From NCBI RefSeq assembly GCF_004340905.1, contig NZ_SLXD01000022.1, positions 1-42,597 of the forward strand: 42,597 nucleotides of DNA, written 5' to 3'. Both the position numbers and the translations under genes were made by a program. Below are positions 25,210 to 34,900 of this stretch, one piece after another (the stretch's first letter is position 1; every line of letters starts with the position of its first letter). The notes beneath the pieces were generated by a model, which was given only the letters and a program-made list of their open reading frames with translations, was not told the DNA's origin and did no database searches. Origin of the DNA: Rubrivivax gelatinosus. Its GTDB lineage: Bacteria; Pseudomonadota; Gammaproteobacteria; Burkholderiales; Burkholderiaceae_C.

Positions 25210-26562
25210 GTGGCCAAGACGATCTACACCTGCCGCGAGTGCGGCGGCACCAGCCCCAAGTGGCTGGGCAAGTGCCCGGCCTGCGGCGCCTGGAACTCGC
25301 TCGACGAGGGCCTGGCCGAGGCGGCGACGAAGAACAACCGCTTCCAGGCGCTGGCCAGGAGCCAGCCGGTGGCGACGCTGGCCGACATCGACGCCGCCGA
25401 GGTCGCGCGCACGCCCACCGGCCAGGAGGAACTCGACCGCGTGCTCGGCGGCGGCATCGTCGCCGGCGGCGTGACCCTGATCGGCGGCGACCCCGGCATC
25501 GGCAAGAGCACGCTGCTCCTGCAGGCGCTGGACGCGCTGTCGGCGGTGATGCCGGTGCTCTACGTCACCGGCGAGGAATCGGGCGCCCAGGTCGCGCTGC
25601 GCGCGCGCCGGCTCGGGCTGGCGGGTGCCAAGGTGCGTGTCGTCGCCGAGATCTCGCTGGAGAAGATCCTGGCGACGCTGGAGACCGAGCAGCCGGCCTT
25701 CTGCGTCATCGATTCGATCCAGACGCTGTATTCGGACCAGCTGACGTCGGCGCCGGGCTCGGTGGCCCAGGTGCGCGAATGCGCCGCGCAGCTCACGCGC
25801 GTGGCCAAGACCGGCGGCTGCGCGATGGTGCTCGTCGGCCACGTCACCAAGGAAGGCGCGCTGGCCGGTCCGCGGGTGCTGGAGCACATCGTCGACACGG
25901 TGCTGTACTTCGAGGGCGACACGCATTCGAGCTTTCGCCTGGTGCGGGCGATCAAGAACCGCTTCGGCGCCGTCAACGAGATCGGCGTCTTCGCGATGAC
26001 CGAGAAGGGGCTGCGCGGCGTCAGCAACCCGAGCGCGATCTTCCTGTCGGCGCACGGCGAGCCGGTGTCGGGCTCCTGCGTGCTCGTCACGCTGGAAGGC
26101 ACGCGGCCGCTGCTGGTGGAGATCCAGGCGCTGGTCGACAGCGGCGGCGCCAGCCCGCGGCGGCTGTCGGTGGGCCTGGACCGCGACCGCCTGGCGATGC
26201 TGCTGGCGGTGCTGCACCGCCACGCTGGCGTCTCGTGCATGGACCAGGACGTGTTCGTCAACGCGGTGGGCGGCGTGCGCATCGCCGAGCCGGCGGCCGA
26301 CCTGGCGGTGCTGCTGTCGATCACGAGTTCGCTGCGCGGCAAGCCGCTGCCGCGTGGTTTCGTCGCCTTCGGCGAGGTGGGTCTGGCCGGCGAGGTGCGC
26401 CCGGCGCCGCGTGGCCAGGAGCGGCTGAAGGAAGCCGCCAAGCTGGGTTTCTCGGTCGCCGTCGTGCCCAAGGCCAACGCGCCGAAGAAGCCGGTCGAAG
26501 GCCTTACGGTGCACGCCGTCGAGCGCATCGAGCAGGCGATCGACATCGTGCGCGGGCTGTGA
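25210..26562 (+). CDS. radA: DNA repair protein RadA
   Basis: This 450-residue RecA-like ATPase promotes branch migration in recombinational repair. It has an N-terminal C4 zinc finger (Cys8, Cys11, Cys22, Cys25), Walker A 'GDPGIGKST' (93-101), the RadA-specific KNRFG motif at 249-253 and a Lon-protease-like C-terminal domain ('GGVRIAEPAADLAVLLSI', 'GLAGEVRPAPRGQERLKEA'). Translation starts at a GTG (25210), which puts the zinc finger at its normal place. It is 12 bp past arfB and two bases before the metallophosphoesterase, within a plus-strand run. Confidence 0.97.
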   Translation: MAKTIYTCRECGGTSPKWLGKCPACGAWNSLDEGLAEAATKNNRFQALARSQPVATLADIDAAEVARTPTGQEELDRVLGGGIVAGGVTLIGGDPGIGKSTLLLQALDALSAVMPVLYVTGEESGAQVALRARRLGLAGAKVRVVAEISLEKILATLETEQPAFCVIDSIQTLYSDQLTSAPGSVAQVRECAAQLTRVAKTGGCAMVLVGHVTKEGALAGPRVLEHIVDTVLYFEGDTHSSFRLVRAIKNRFGAVNEIGVFAMTEKGLRGVSNPSAIFLSAHGEPVSGSCVLVTLEGTRPLLVEIQALVDSGGASPRRLSVGLDRDRLAMLLAVLHRHAGVSCMDQDVFVNAVGGVRIAEPAADLAVLLSITSSLRGKPLPRGFVAFGEVGLAGEVRPAPRGQERLKEAAKLGFSVAVVPKANAPKKPVEGLTVHAVERIEQAIDIVRGL

Positions 26563-26564
26563 CG

Positions 26565-27329
26565 ATGCGCTGGGCGATCGTCTCCGACATCCACGGCAAC
26601 CTCCCGGCGCTGGAGGCGGTGATCGCCGACGCCGGCGCGGTCGACGGCTGGCTGAACCTGGGCGACATCGTCTCCGGCCCGCTGTGGCCGCGGGAGACCG
26701 CGCGCCGGCTGATGGCGCTGGGCTGGCCGACGATCGCCGGCAACCACGAGCGCCAGTTGCTGGCCCCGCCGCACGAGCACCTGGGCGCCAGCGACCGTTT
26801 CGCCTTCGACGCGCTCGGCGAGGCCGAACGCGCCTGGCTGGCGGCGCTGCCGGCGACGATGGCGCCGCACCCCGACGTGCTCGCCGTGCACGGCAGCGGC
26901 CGCAGCGACCTGGAGTACCTGCTGCACAGCGTGCGCGCCGACGGCCTGCACGAAGCCGACGAGGCCGAGATCGCCGCACGCCTGCCGGCCGCGGCGCCGG
27001 CCTGGCTGCTCTGCGGCCACAGCCATCTGCCGCGCCAACGCCGCGTCGGCGCGACGACGGTGCTCAACCCCGGCAGCGTCGGCCTGCCGGCTTTCGACCA
27101 CGACCAGCCCGGGCCGCACGTCGCCGAGACCGGCACGCCGCAGGCGCGTTACGCCTGGCTGGAACTCGGCCCCGGCGGCTGGCAGGCGACGCTGCGCGCC
27201 GTCGACTACGACCATGAAGTCGCCGCCCGCCGTGCCGAGGCCCAGGGCCGCGGCGACTGGGCCGACGCGCTGCGCAGCGGCCGCGTCGGCCGGCGCGAAA
27301 CCGACATCACCGCAGGAGGAACACGATGA
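26565..27329 (+). CDS. Metallophosphoesterase (YfcE/calcineurin-like)
   Basis: This 254-residue cytoplasmic phosphoesterase has metal ligands Asp8 and His10 ('VSDIHGN'), Asp34 ('LNLGDIV'), Asn60/His61 ('AGNHE') and the closing 'CGHSHLPR' histidines, a complete dinuclear site. It most resembles the YfcE/MJ0936 branch, which hydrolyses phosphodiesters. The physiological substrate is not known. It starts two bases after radA and its stop overlaps the next ATG, so it belongs to the same operon. Confidence 0.92.
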   Translation: MRWAIVSDIHGNLPALEAVIADAGAVDGWLNLGDIVSGPLWPRETARRLMALGWPTIAGNHERQLLAPPHEHLGASDRFAFDALGEAERAWLAALPATMAPHPDVLAVHGSGRSDLEYLLHSVRADGLHEADEAEIAARLPAAAPAWLLCGHSHLPRQRRVGATTVLNPGSVGLPAFDHDQPGPHVAETGTPQARYAWLELGPGGWQATLRAVDYDHEVAARRAEAQGRGDWADALRSGRVGRRETDITAGGTR

Positions 27330-27733
27330 ACGCCTGGATCGGCTGGCTGCTGGCCGCCGCCGCGATGGCCGCCGGTTATGTCGGCTGGGGCTGGAGGGGC
27401 GTGGCGCTGGGCGTCACCGTCATCGTGTTCTGGCTGCTGCTGCAGTTCAGCCGCGCGCTGCGCGCGATGCAGCAGGCGGCCAAGCGCCCGCGCGCCAGCG
27501 TCGCCAGCGCGGTGGCGCTGCACGCCCAGCTGGAGCCCGGCCTGTCGATGCTGCAGGTGATGAAGCTCACCGGCAGCATCGGCGAGAAGCTGGCCGACGA
27601 GCCCGAGACCTTCGCCTGGCGCGACGCCGGCGGCGACGCGGTGCACGTGGCCTTCAGGGGCGGCCGCGTCGGCAGCTGGCAGCTGCTGCGGGCCGCCTGC
27701 GCCCCCGATGCCGGCGAGCACCCCGCCGCCTAG
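27326..27733 (+). CDS. Small membrane protein, 135 residues
   Basis: This protein has two N-terminal membrane helices ('MNAWIGWLLAAAAMAAGYVG' and 'VALGVTVIVFWLLLQFSRAL') and a soluble tail with 'LEPGLSMLQVMKLTGSIGEK' and 'AVHVAFRGGRVGSWQLLRA'. I recall similar unnamed proteins in Burkholderiales, some mislabelled as glycerate kinases, but know no function. A strong ribosome-binding site (GCAGGAGGA) precedes the ATG, which overlaps the metallophosphoesterase stop by 4 bp. Confidence 0.82.
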   Translation: MNAWIGWLLAAAAMAAGYVGWGWRGVALGVTVIVFWLLLQFSRALRAMQQAAKRPRASVASAVALHAQLEPGLSMLQVMKLTGSIGEKLADEPETFAWRDAGGDAVHVAFRGGRVGSWQLLRAACAPDAGEHPAA

Positions 27734-27777
27734 AATCGTGCGTCTCTAGAACCGCTCACTTTTCCCGAGGAACCACC

Positions 27778-28701
27778 ATGTCGATGTCCGACCGCGACGG
27801 CAAGATCTGGATGGACGGCGCGCTGGTCGACTGGCGCGACGCCAAGATCCACGTGCTGACGCACACGCTGCACTACGGCTGCGGCGCCTTCGAAGGCGTG
27901 CGCGCCTACAACACGGCGCAGGGCACGGCGATCTTCCGCCTGCAGGAGCACACCGAGCGCCTGTTCAACAGCGCCAAGATCCTGCGCATGAAGATCCCCT
28001 TCTCGCTGCAGGAGGTGATGGACGCGCAGCGCGAGGTCGTGCGCGCCAACAAGCTGGAGAGCTGCTACCTGCGCCCGCTGACCTGGCTGGGCTCCGAGAA
28101 GCTCGGCGTCAGCCCCAAGGGCAACACCGTGCACCTGATGATCGCCGCCTGGCCCTGGGGCGCCTACCTCGGCGAGGAAGGCCTGCGCCGCGGCATCCGC
28201 GTCAAGACCAGCAGCTACACGCGCCATCACGTCAACATCACGATGACGCAGGCCAAGGCGGTGAGCAACTACACGAACTCGATCCTGGCCAACATGGAGG
28301 CCACGGACGACGGCTACGACGAGGCACTGCTGCTCGACGCCTCGGGCTTCGTCTCCGAAGGCGCCGGCGAGAACCTGTTCGTCGTGCGCGGCGGCACCGT
28401 CTACACGCCCGACCTGTCGGCCGGCGCGCTGAACGGCATCACGCGCAACACGATCTTCGCGATCTGCCGCGACCTGGGCATCCCCGTCGTCGAGAAGCGC
28501 ATCACGCGCGACGAGGTCTACGTCGCCGACGAAGCCTTCTTCACCGGCACCGCGGCCGAGGTCACGCCGATCCGCGAGCTCGACCGCATCCAGATCGGGG
28601 CTGGCGCGCGCGGCCCGGTGACGGAGAAGATCCAGACCGCCTTCTTCGACATCGTCAATGGCCGCAACCCCAAGTACGCCGAATGGCTCACCAAGGTCTG
28701 A
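27778..28701 (+). CDS. ilvE: Branched-chain amino acid aminotransferase
   Basis: This 307-residue fold-type IV PLP enzyme performs the last step of isoleucine, leucine and valine synthesis. It begins 'DGKIWMDGALVDWRDAKIHV' and has 'LHYGCGAFEGVRAY', the PLP lysine Lys160 ('MTQAKAVSNYTNS'; the E. coli equivalent is Lys159), 'DEALLLDASGFVSEGAGENL' and 'FFTGTAAEVTPI'. GAGGAA precedes the ATG at suitable spacing. A TAGAAT at 27731 may act as a -10, since 44 bp separate it from the previous gene. The zf-CHCC gene follows immediately. Confidence 0.97.
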   Translation: MSMSDRDGKIWMDGALVDWRDAKIHVLTHTLHYGCGAFEGVRAYNTAQGTAIFRLQEHTERLFNSAKILRMKIPFSLQEVMDAQREVVRANKLESCYLRPLTWLGSEKLGVSPKGNTVHLMIAAWPWGAYLGEEGLRRGIRVKTSSYTRHHVNITMTQAKAVSNYTNSILANMEATDDGYDEALLLDASGFVSEGAGENLFVVRGGTVYTPDLSAGALNGITRNTIFAICRDLGIPVVEKRITRDEVYVADEAFFTGTAAEVTPIRELDRIQIGAGARGPVTEKIQTAFFDIVNGRNPKYAEWLTKV

Positions 28702-28705
28702 ACCC

Positions 28706-28909
28706 ATGAACGAACCCAAAGCCACCGTCGAGGTCCAGGCGGCCGACCTCGCCGGGCCGGGCGTCGTCTTCTGCCCGAACCCGAAGATGCCGCTGTGGAG
28801 CAACCACCCGCGCGTCTTCATCGACGTCGCCACCACCGGCGAAGGCCGCTGCCCGTACTGCGGCACCGCCTACAGGCTGGCGCCGGGCGTGCACCTGCAC
28901 GGCCACTGA
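28706..28909 (+). CDS. zf-CHCC zinc-finger protein
   Basis: This 67-residue protein carries the CHCC zinc site of the family related to the complex I subunit NDUFS6: Cys23 ('VVFCPNP'), His34 ('SNHPRVF'), Cys49 and Cys52 ('GRCPYCGTAYRL'). Start at 28706 gives 'MNEPKATVEV', the usual length. It lies 4 bp after ilvE. The pairing of ilvE with a zf-CHCC gene is common in betaproteobacteria. The role is unknown, possibly assembly of a metal-containing complex. Confidence 0.92.
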   Translation: MNEPKATVEVQAADLAGPGVVFCPNPKMPLWSNHPRVFIDVATTGEGRCPYCGTAYRLAPGVHLHGH

Positions 28910-29067
28910 AATGGCGCGACGGGGGAGGCACGCGGCCGGCCCCTTCGCGGCGGGACAGCCCGCCCCCGGAGCCCGTCGACGGCGCTGACGCGCGCCACGC
29001 GCTGTTCCACGCCGCGCACGCGGCGAGTTCGACGCACGGGCTCGGGCTTCGCCGCCACGCGGCCCGG
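28910..29067. other. Convergent intergenic region with GC-rich hairpins
   Basis: No gene is seen in these 158 bp between convergent ends. GGCGGG (28949-28954) pairs with CCCGCC (28959-28964), and CGCCGCG (29010-29016) with CGCGGCG (29019-29025). Neither hairpin has a T-run, so termination here may be Rho-dependent. Confidence 0.5.
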
Positions 29068-29478
29068 TCAGGGCCGCAGCACGACGTTCAGGCCCGGCTT
29101 CAGGTCCGAGGCGAGGATGTAGCCGATCGCCCCCGGCGTCGCCTGCACGTAGGCGATGATCTCCGCGCTGCTGCCCAGCTCGCGCGGCGGCACACCCTTG
29201 CCGACGTGGCGGCGCACCGTCCAGTACGCGGTGTAGCGGCCGTCGTCGAGCTGCACCACCAACGCCAGGAAACGCTCGCGCGACGCGCTGCCCGGCGGCG
29301 CGTTGACGACGTGCGCCGTGGCGCCACCGAGTTCGACCGCACGCCCGGTGTACAGACGCTGCAGCATCGGCTGGTCCACGCGCGTGATGCCGGGATGGGC
29401 GATGACGACGATGTCGTCGGCCGCCCAGGCGCCGCCGAACAGCAGCACGCCGAGGATGAAACCGAGGAGTGTCCGCAT
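29068..29478 (-). CDS. Small PstS-like periplasmic binding protein
   Basis: This 136-residue secreted protein has signal 'MRTLLGFILGVLLFGGAWA' and mature start 'ADDIVVIAHPGITRVDQPML'. 'LQRLYTGRAVEL', 'RERFLALVV' and 'YIQ'-like segment 'AYVQATPGAIGYI' resemble the PstS-like phosphate-binding family. It is less than half the size of true PstS, so it is a one-lobe version. There are no pstCAB genes nearby. It is the last gene of the kinase/HD-GYP/barrel cassette (12 bp after the barrel gene), suggesting it is a periplasmic sensor partner rather than part of a transporter. The ligand may be phosphate or another oxyanion, which is inference. Confidence 0.8.
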   Translation of the reverse strand: MRTLLGFILGVLLFGGAWAADDIVVIAHPGITRVDQPMLQRLYTGRAVELGGATAHVVNAPPGSASRERFLALVVQLDDGRYTAYWTVRRHVGKGVPPRELGSSAEIIAYVQATPGAIGYILASDLKPGLNVVLRP

Positions 29479-29489
29479 CGTGGCGCTCC

Positions 29490-30785
29490 TCAGAAGACGA
29501 CGTTGTAGTTGACCGACCACACGTCCAGGTGCGTGTCGTGGATCGTGTCGGAACCCGCCGGCGTGTCCACCAGACGGCTCATCTGGCCGATGCGGGTGCG
29601 TTTCCACTCGGCCTTGAGCTTCTGCCCGGAGGCCAGCGCCCACGAAGCGCCGAGCGCGAAAGAGCGCTGGTCGGTGGCCCAGGTGCTCTCGGCCGCCATG
29701 CGCTGGCCGGCGTTGATGGCCTCGGCGCCCGGGACGTCCGCCGGCAGCGGGTTCTCGGTCAGGCGGCGGAACCACGCCCGCGTGCCGCTCGTCGAGCGCA
29801 GCCGGGCGCCGACGAGATAGGGCGTCACCGGGCCGAACTCGCGGAACAGCGCGACGTAGCCACCCGAGGTGTTGGCGCCGAGCACGGTGTCTTGCTGGAT
29901 GTCGCGCGCGAACTCCGCCGCGACACGCCAGTGCCGGGCGAAGCGCTGCTCCACGCCGAGCGAGAACACCAGGTTGGTGACCGTCGAGACCTCCTGCAGC
30001 GCGGGGCCGTAAGGGATCGAGTTGTCGGTCTTGTAGAAGCCGACGCCCGGCGCCAGCTCGACCCGGGGCAAGGTCACCGGGATTCGCGCGCCGTCGGTCT
30101 GACGGGTGCGCACGTGGTGCACGCTCGCGCGCCACAGCGCATCGGGCTGGCGCAGCGTCAGCGCCGCGCCGAGCACGTGGACGTCGACCTCGACGAAGTT
30201 GGCTCCGGCCGGCCTGATCGGCTCGGCGCCGTCACGCGACCAGAAACGCGCCGTGGTGCGCGCGCGACCGCCCCACAGGTCCAGCCCCAGTTCGTCGTCG
30301 CCGAGGTTCCAGGTCCTGGTCGCCGTCAGCCCGTCGAACTCGTTGGACGGCGCGATCGAGTACATCTCGGTCGGCAGCCGCGCCATGTCCTGGGTCGCGC
30401 CGACGTCCAGGATCTCGGAATACAGGTACAGCGGCAGCCGCATGCGCCCGACACGCAGCAGCCAGTCGTCGCTGGGCCGCCAGCCGACGAAGGCCCAGGT
30501 CGGCGTGGGGTCCCAGCGGCGGTCCTGCTCGATCGACTCGGCGACCTTGAGCTGCAGCGTCGCCGACCACTGCGCCGACAGGCGCGCGTCGACCTGCAGG
30601 CCGAGCACGGAGTCGCGCTCGGCGCTGCCGTGCTCGTCGATGCTGCGTTCGTAGCGGTACTCGCGGTTGGACTCGGCCCAGCCCAGCGTGCCGAAGCCCG
30701 ACCCGGACAGCTCCAGCGCGGCGGCCGGGGCCGCCGCGGCGGCCAGGATGAGCGCGGCGGCGGCTCTCGTCAGGCTGTGGATCAT
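29490..30785 (-). CDS. Outer-membrane beta-barrel (porin-like) protein
   Basis: This 431-residue protein has signal 'MIHSLTRAAAALILAAAAAP' ending in 'AAALELSG', then alternating strands with aromatic girdles ('DWLLRVGRMRLPLYLYSEI', 'LRQPDALWRASVHHVRTRQ') and a C-terminal Phe ('SVNYNVVF') for BAM recognition. It does not look like the general porin at 13.7 kb and is about 100 residues longer. Its ATG overlaps the HD-GYP gene stop (ATGA) and the PstS-like gene follows 12 bp later. It may bring a signal molecule or ligand into the periplasm for the cassette's sensor. The specific function is unknown. Confidence 0.85.
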   Translation of the reverse strand: MIHSLTRAAAALILAAAAAPAAALELSGSGFGTLGWAESNREYRYERSIDEHGSAERDSVLGLQVDARLSAQWSATLQLKVAESIEQDRRWDPTPTWAFVGWRPSDDWLLRVGRMRLPLYLYSEILDVGATQDMARLPTEMYSIAPSNEFDGLTATRTWNLGDDELGLDLWGGRARTTARFWSRDGAEPIRPAGANFVEVDVHVLGAALTLRQPDALWRASVHHVRTRQTDGARIPVTLPRVELAPGVGFYKTDNSIPYGPALQEVSTVTNLVFSLGVEQRFARHWRVAAEFARDIQQDTVLGANTSGGYVALFREFGPVTPYLVGARLRSTSGTRAWFRRLTENPLPADVPGAEAINAGQRMAAESTWATDQRSFALGASWALASGQKLKAEWKRTRIGQMSRLVDTPAGSDTIHDTHLDVWSVNYNVVF

Positions 30786-31975
30786 CTCGGGTCCTCGCCC
30801 GCGTCGGCGGCCATGGGCGCCGTCGGCGCCGCTGCACCGGGCTCGCCGGGCGTGTCCTTCAGCTGGGTGGCGATCTCGACGAACGCCGCCTCGTTGGCGC
30901 GCAGGCCCTCGACGAGCACCGGGTCGAAATGGCTGCCCGCAGCCTGGACGATGCAGTCCATCGCCGCGGCGTGATCCCAGGCCGGCTTGTACGGGCGCGT
31001 GGTGGTCAGCGCGTCGTAGACGTCGGCCACCGCCATCAGGCGCGCGGCCAGCGGGATCGCCTCGCCGGCCAGGCCGTCGGGGTAACCGCTGCCGTCCCAG
31101 CGTTCGTGATGATGGCGGGCGATCTGCTTGGCGTGGTGCAGCATCGGCCCGGCGTCGTGGTCCAGGCGGTCGATGGCCTTCTGCAGCAGCTCGGCGCCGC
31201 GCACGGTGTGCGTCTTCATCGTCACCCACTCATCGGCGGACAGCGGGCCGTCCTTGAGCAGGATGGCGTCGGGGATCGCGACCTTGCCGATGTCGTGCAG
31301 CGGGGCGGCCTTGGCCAGATCGTCGATCACCTCGGGCGTCAGCCCCGCCGCGGCGCCGCGGCGCGCGGCGTACCAGCCGGCCAGCGTGCGCACGTACTCC
31401 TCGGTGCGGCGGATGTGGTTGGCGGTCTCGTTGTCCCGGAACTCCGCCAGGCCGAGCATCAGGAACAGCGTCGTCTCGCGCAGCCGCTCGGCCTCGCGGC
31501 GGCGGCGCTCCAGCTCGCGGCCCAGGTGCGCGTTGCGGTCGCGCAGCACGTCGCGCGCGACCTTCAGCTTGATCTGCGTGGCCACGCGGGCGAGCACGGT
31601 CTCGGGGTTGAAGGGCTTGAGGATGAAGTCGGCGCCGCCGACCCGAAATCCCTGCGTCTCGTCCTCGGGCCGGCTGAGCGCGGTGATGAACAGCACCGGC
31701 ACGTCGGCCAGCACCGGGTCGGCCTTGAGCCGGCGGCAGACCTCGTAACCATCGAGCCCGGGCATCATGACGTCGAGCACGATGACGTCCGGCGGGCTGC
31801 GCCCGGCGATCTCCAGCGCGCGCTGGCCGCTGATCGCGATCTTGACCTGGTAGTCCTTGTTCAACACCTGCGCCAGCAGCGTCAGGTTGGCCGGCGTGTC
31901 GTCGACCACCAGCACCACCGGGCGCCGCAGCGGCGCGTCGAAGGCGGGCAGCGCCCGGGGCGTGTCAGCGTTCAT
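30782..31975 (-). CDS. HD-GYP response regulator (c-di-GMP phosphodiesterase family)
   Basis: This 397-residue protein has an N-terminal receiver (phosphoacceptor Asp68 in 'VIVLDVMMPGLDGYE', Lys120 in 'ILKPFNPE'), a coiled-coil linker at about 140-168 and a C-terminal HD-GYP domain with 'LHDIGKVAIPD' (HD at 227-228), 'HHHERWDGSGYPDGL' (GYP at 297-299) and 'ADVYDALTTTRPYK'. All motifs needed for cyclic di-GMP hydrolysis are present. This is the RpfG domain order. Its start overlaps the upstream hybrid kinase gene by 11 bp, so that kinase is the obvious phosphodonor. Output is expected on biofilm, motility or secretion through c-di-GMP. Confidence 0.95.
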   Translation of the reverse strand: MNADTPRALPAFDAPLRRPVVLVVDDTPANLTLLAQVLNKDYQVKIAISGQRALEIAGRSPPDVIVLDVMMPGLDGYEVCRRLKADPVLADVPVLFITALSRPEDETQGFRVGGADFILKPFNPETVLARVATQIKLKVARDVLRDRNAHLGRELERRRREAERLRETTLFLMLGLAEFRDNETANHIRRTEEYVRTLAGWYAARRGAAAGLTPEVIDDLAKAAPLHDIGKVAIPDAILLKDGPLSADEWVTMKTHTVRGAELLQKAIDRLDHDAGPMLHHAKQIARHHHERWDGSGYPDGLAGEAIPLAARLMAVADVYDALTTTRPYKPAWDHAAAMDCIVQAAGSHFDPVLVEGLRANEAAFVEIATQLKDTPGEPGAAAPTAPMAADAGEDPR

Positions 31976-34900
31976 CCTGGCCTCCCCCGGGGCCGGCGAG
32001 ACGCAGCGCCGCCAGCGCGGCGTCGAAGTCCAGGGCGCTCATCGCCTGCGTCAGGTGGCGCATCGCGGGCGCGGCAAGCGCCGCCTGCAGCGCCGGACGC
32101 TGCTGCTGGAACCAGTCGATCGCATCGCTGTCGTCGGCCTCCAGAAGCTCGTGCAGGCGGTGCAGGGCTTGCGCGGGCGTGACGGCCGGGCCTGGCGGCG
32201 GCGTCGATGGCACGCCGGCCATCCACGGCGGCGGCGCGGCCAGTGCCGCGTCGATCTCGGTGATGACCCGGCCCAGCGTGTCGCCCAGCGGCAGCAGCGC
32301 GGCCCGGGCGGCGGCGGCTTCCTGCTTCGCGGCGGCCTGTTCGAGCGCCAGCGCGTGTTCGCGCAGCGCGACGGCACCGATGGTGCCGGCCAGCCCCTGC
32401 AGCGTGTGCGCGGCGCGGCGCAGCGCGGTCCAGTCCGGCGCGTCCAGCCACGCGGCCCAGGCCGCCAGGCCGTCGCCGTACTCGGCGGCGAAGGCAAGCA
32501 GCGTGCGCCGGTACAGCGCGACGTTGCCGTCGAACTGGCGCAGCGCACGTCCGGTGTCCAGCGAGGGCAGCGGCGGCAGCGCCGCGGTGGCGGGCGGCGC
32601 CGGCGGCGGCACACCGGCGGCGGGCCGCAACGGCGCCAGCGCGGCCTCCAGCGCGGCGACGTCCAGCGGCTTGGCGATGTGGCCCTGCATGCCGGCGGCC
32701 AGGCAGCGGCGGCGTTCCTCGTCGAGCGCGTGGGCCGTCATCGCCAGCACCGGCAGCGTGTCGAAGCGCGCCTCGCGGCGCAGGCGCCGCGTCGCCTCCA
32801 GCCCGTCGAGCACCGGCATCTGCACGTCCATCAGCACGACGTCGAAAGCCTCGGGCCCGCGTGCGGCCAGCGTCTCCAGCGCGACGAGCCCGTTGTCGGC
32901 GATCACCACCTCGGCGCCGCGGCGGCGCAGCAGCGAGGCGGCGAGTTCCTGGTTCAGCGCATGGTCCTCGACCAGCAGCACGCGCAGGCCCGCCAGGCCG
33001 GCGCTCGGCGGCGCCGGGGCGGGCGTGCGTTCGGCCGGGCGGAACAGCCGGCGCAGATCCTCGGGCAGCACCGGCTTGGCGATGAAGCCGTCGGCACCCA
33101 GCGCCCGGGCCTGCTGGCGGATCTCGTCCGTGCCGTAGGCCGAGACGATGCAGATGCGTGCCGCCGGGTTCAGCTCGCGCAGGCGCTGCAGCACGGCGGC
33201 GCCGTCGGCATCGGGCAGCATCCAGTCCAGCAGCACGCGGTCGAAGGGCCGGCCGGCGCGTGCCGCGTCCTCGGCCAGCGCGACGGCCTGCGTCGCGTCG
33301 CGCGCGGCGGCCAGCCGGCCCGACGAGCCCACGCCCAGCGTGTGCAGCTGCCCCAGCATCACCAGGCGCGTGTCCTGCTGGTCGTCGACGACGAGCACGC
33401 GTGACGCCGCGGCCTCCGGCGTCGGCGGCCGGGCCTGCGCCGCGCGCTCGCGCGGCAGCGTCACACGCACCTCGAAGCGGCTGCCGACACCGGGCTCGCT
33501 GCGCACCTCGATCGTGCCGCCCATCAGCTCGACGAGGCGGCGCGTGATCGCCAGCCCCAGGCCCGTGCCGCCGAAGTGGCGCGTGGTCGAGACGTCGGCC
33601 TGCACGAACTCGCGGAACAGGCCCTGGACCTGCTCCGCGGTCATGCCGATGCCGGTGTCCTCGACCCTGAGCTGCAGCTCCACCGTCGACTCGTCGGCGC
33701 GCGGCACGCTGTCCAGCGTCAGCCGCACCTGCCCGCGCGGCGTGAACTTCACGGCGTTGGACAGCAGGTTGGCGAGGATCTGCTGCAGCCGCAGCGCGTC
33801 GCCGCGCAGCGTGCCGCGCTCGGCCAGCAGCGTCGGGTCGGCCCAGTCGCACAGCAGCTCGATCTCCTTGTGCTGCGCGGGCTGGCGCACGAGCTCGATC
33901 GCCTGCGCCACGACCTCCTCGACCGAGAAGCGAGCCGACTCGATCACCATGCGCCCGGCCTCGATCTTGGAGAAGTCGAGCACGTCGTTGATCAGCGCCA
34001 GCATCATGCGCGAGGCCGCCTGCGCCTTGTCGACGAAGTCGCGCTGCTCGGCCGACAGGTCGGTCTGCAGCGACAGGTGCGTCAGGCCGAGCACGATGGT
34101 GTTCATCGGCGTGCGCATCTCGTGGCTCATGTTGCGCACGAAACGCGACTTGGCCTCGGTGGCTTCGTTGGCCTCGTCGCGCGCGAGCTTGAGCTCGCGG
34201 CCGGTCTGCTCGCGCGCGGCGATGTCGGCCTGGAAGCGGTTGGCCATCGCGTCCAGCGCCGCGCCCAGCCGCACGAGTTCGTCGACGCCGCGTGCGTGGC
34301 GCGGCGTGCGGGCGTCGTAGTCGCCCTCGGCGATGCGGCCCGCGACGGCGCTGAGCATGCGGATCGGTTCGAGCACGCGCCGCCGCTGCACCGACAGCAC
34401 GCCGTAGAACAGCAGCGCCAGCGCGGCGTTGACGCCGACGGCGACCTGGATGCCGGTCGCGAGCTTCTCGCGTGCGGCGCCGATCGCGGCGTCCGTGCGT
34501 GCGCGCACCTGGCCGCGCAGCTCGCCGACCGCCTCGGTCAGCATCAGGCGGCGGTCCTCGTACTCGCGCGAGCGCACGAGGTCGAAGGCGAAGTGCAGGT
34601 CGGGGCGGCCATCGTCGGTGAAGTCGCCGGTCGTGGTGTCGAACAGGCCCTGGGTCGCGGCCATCGCCACCTTCTCCAGCTCCTGCATGTACTGCGCCGC
34701 GGCGAGCACGCGCCCGGCGGCGGCGAGTTCGTCGGGCGCGAAGCCCAGCCGCGTCATGCGTTCGAGCATCGGCCCGCTGGCCCCGGAGCGTGGCGCGACC
34801 GGGGCCTGCACGCGCATGCGCTCGCGCCAGTACAGCATCGGATCGGCACCCTCCGGCGCCGGCGAGCGCCCGGCGCGCACGTCGAGGATCTCGTAGTAGG

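Noticed and set aside
27730..28866. A long minus-strand open frame opposite ilvE
   Set aside because: It mirrors ilvE codons in a GC-rich genome. No motif or ribosome-binding site is seen.
28701..28909. The ilvE and zf-CHCC pairing as a novel association
   Set aside because: This gene pair is frequent in betaproteobacteria.
29010..29025. Near-perfect 16-bp GC palindrome as a terminator
   Set aside because: No T-run follows on either strand, and G/C-only dyads are common here.
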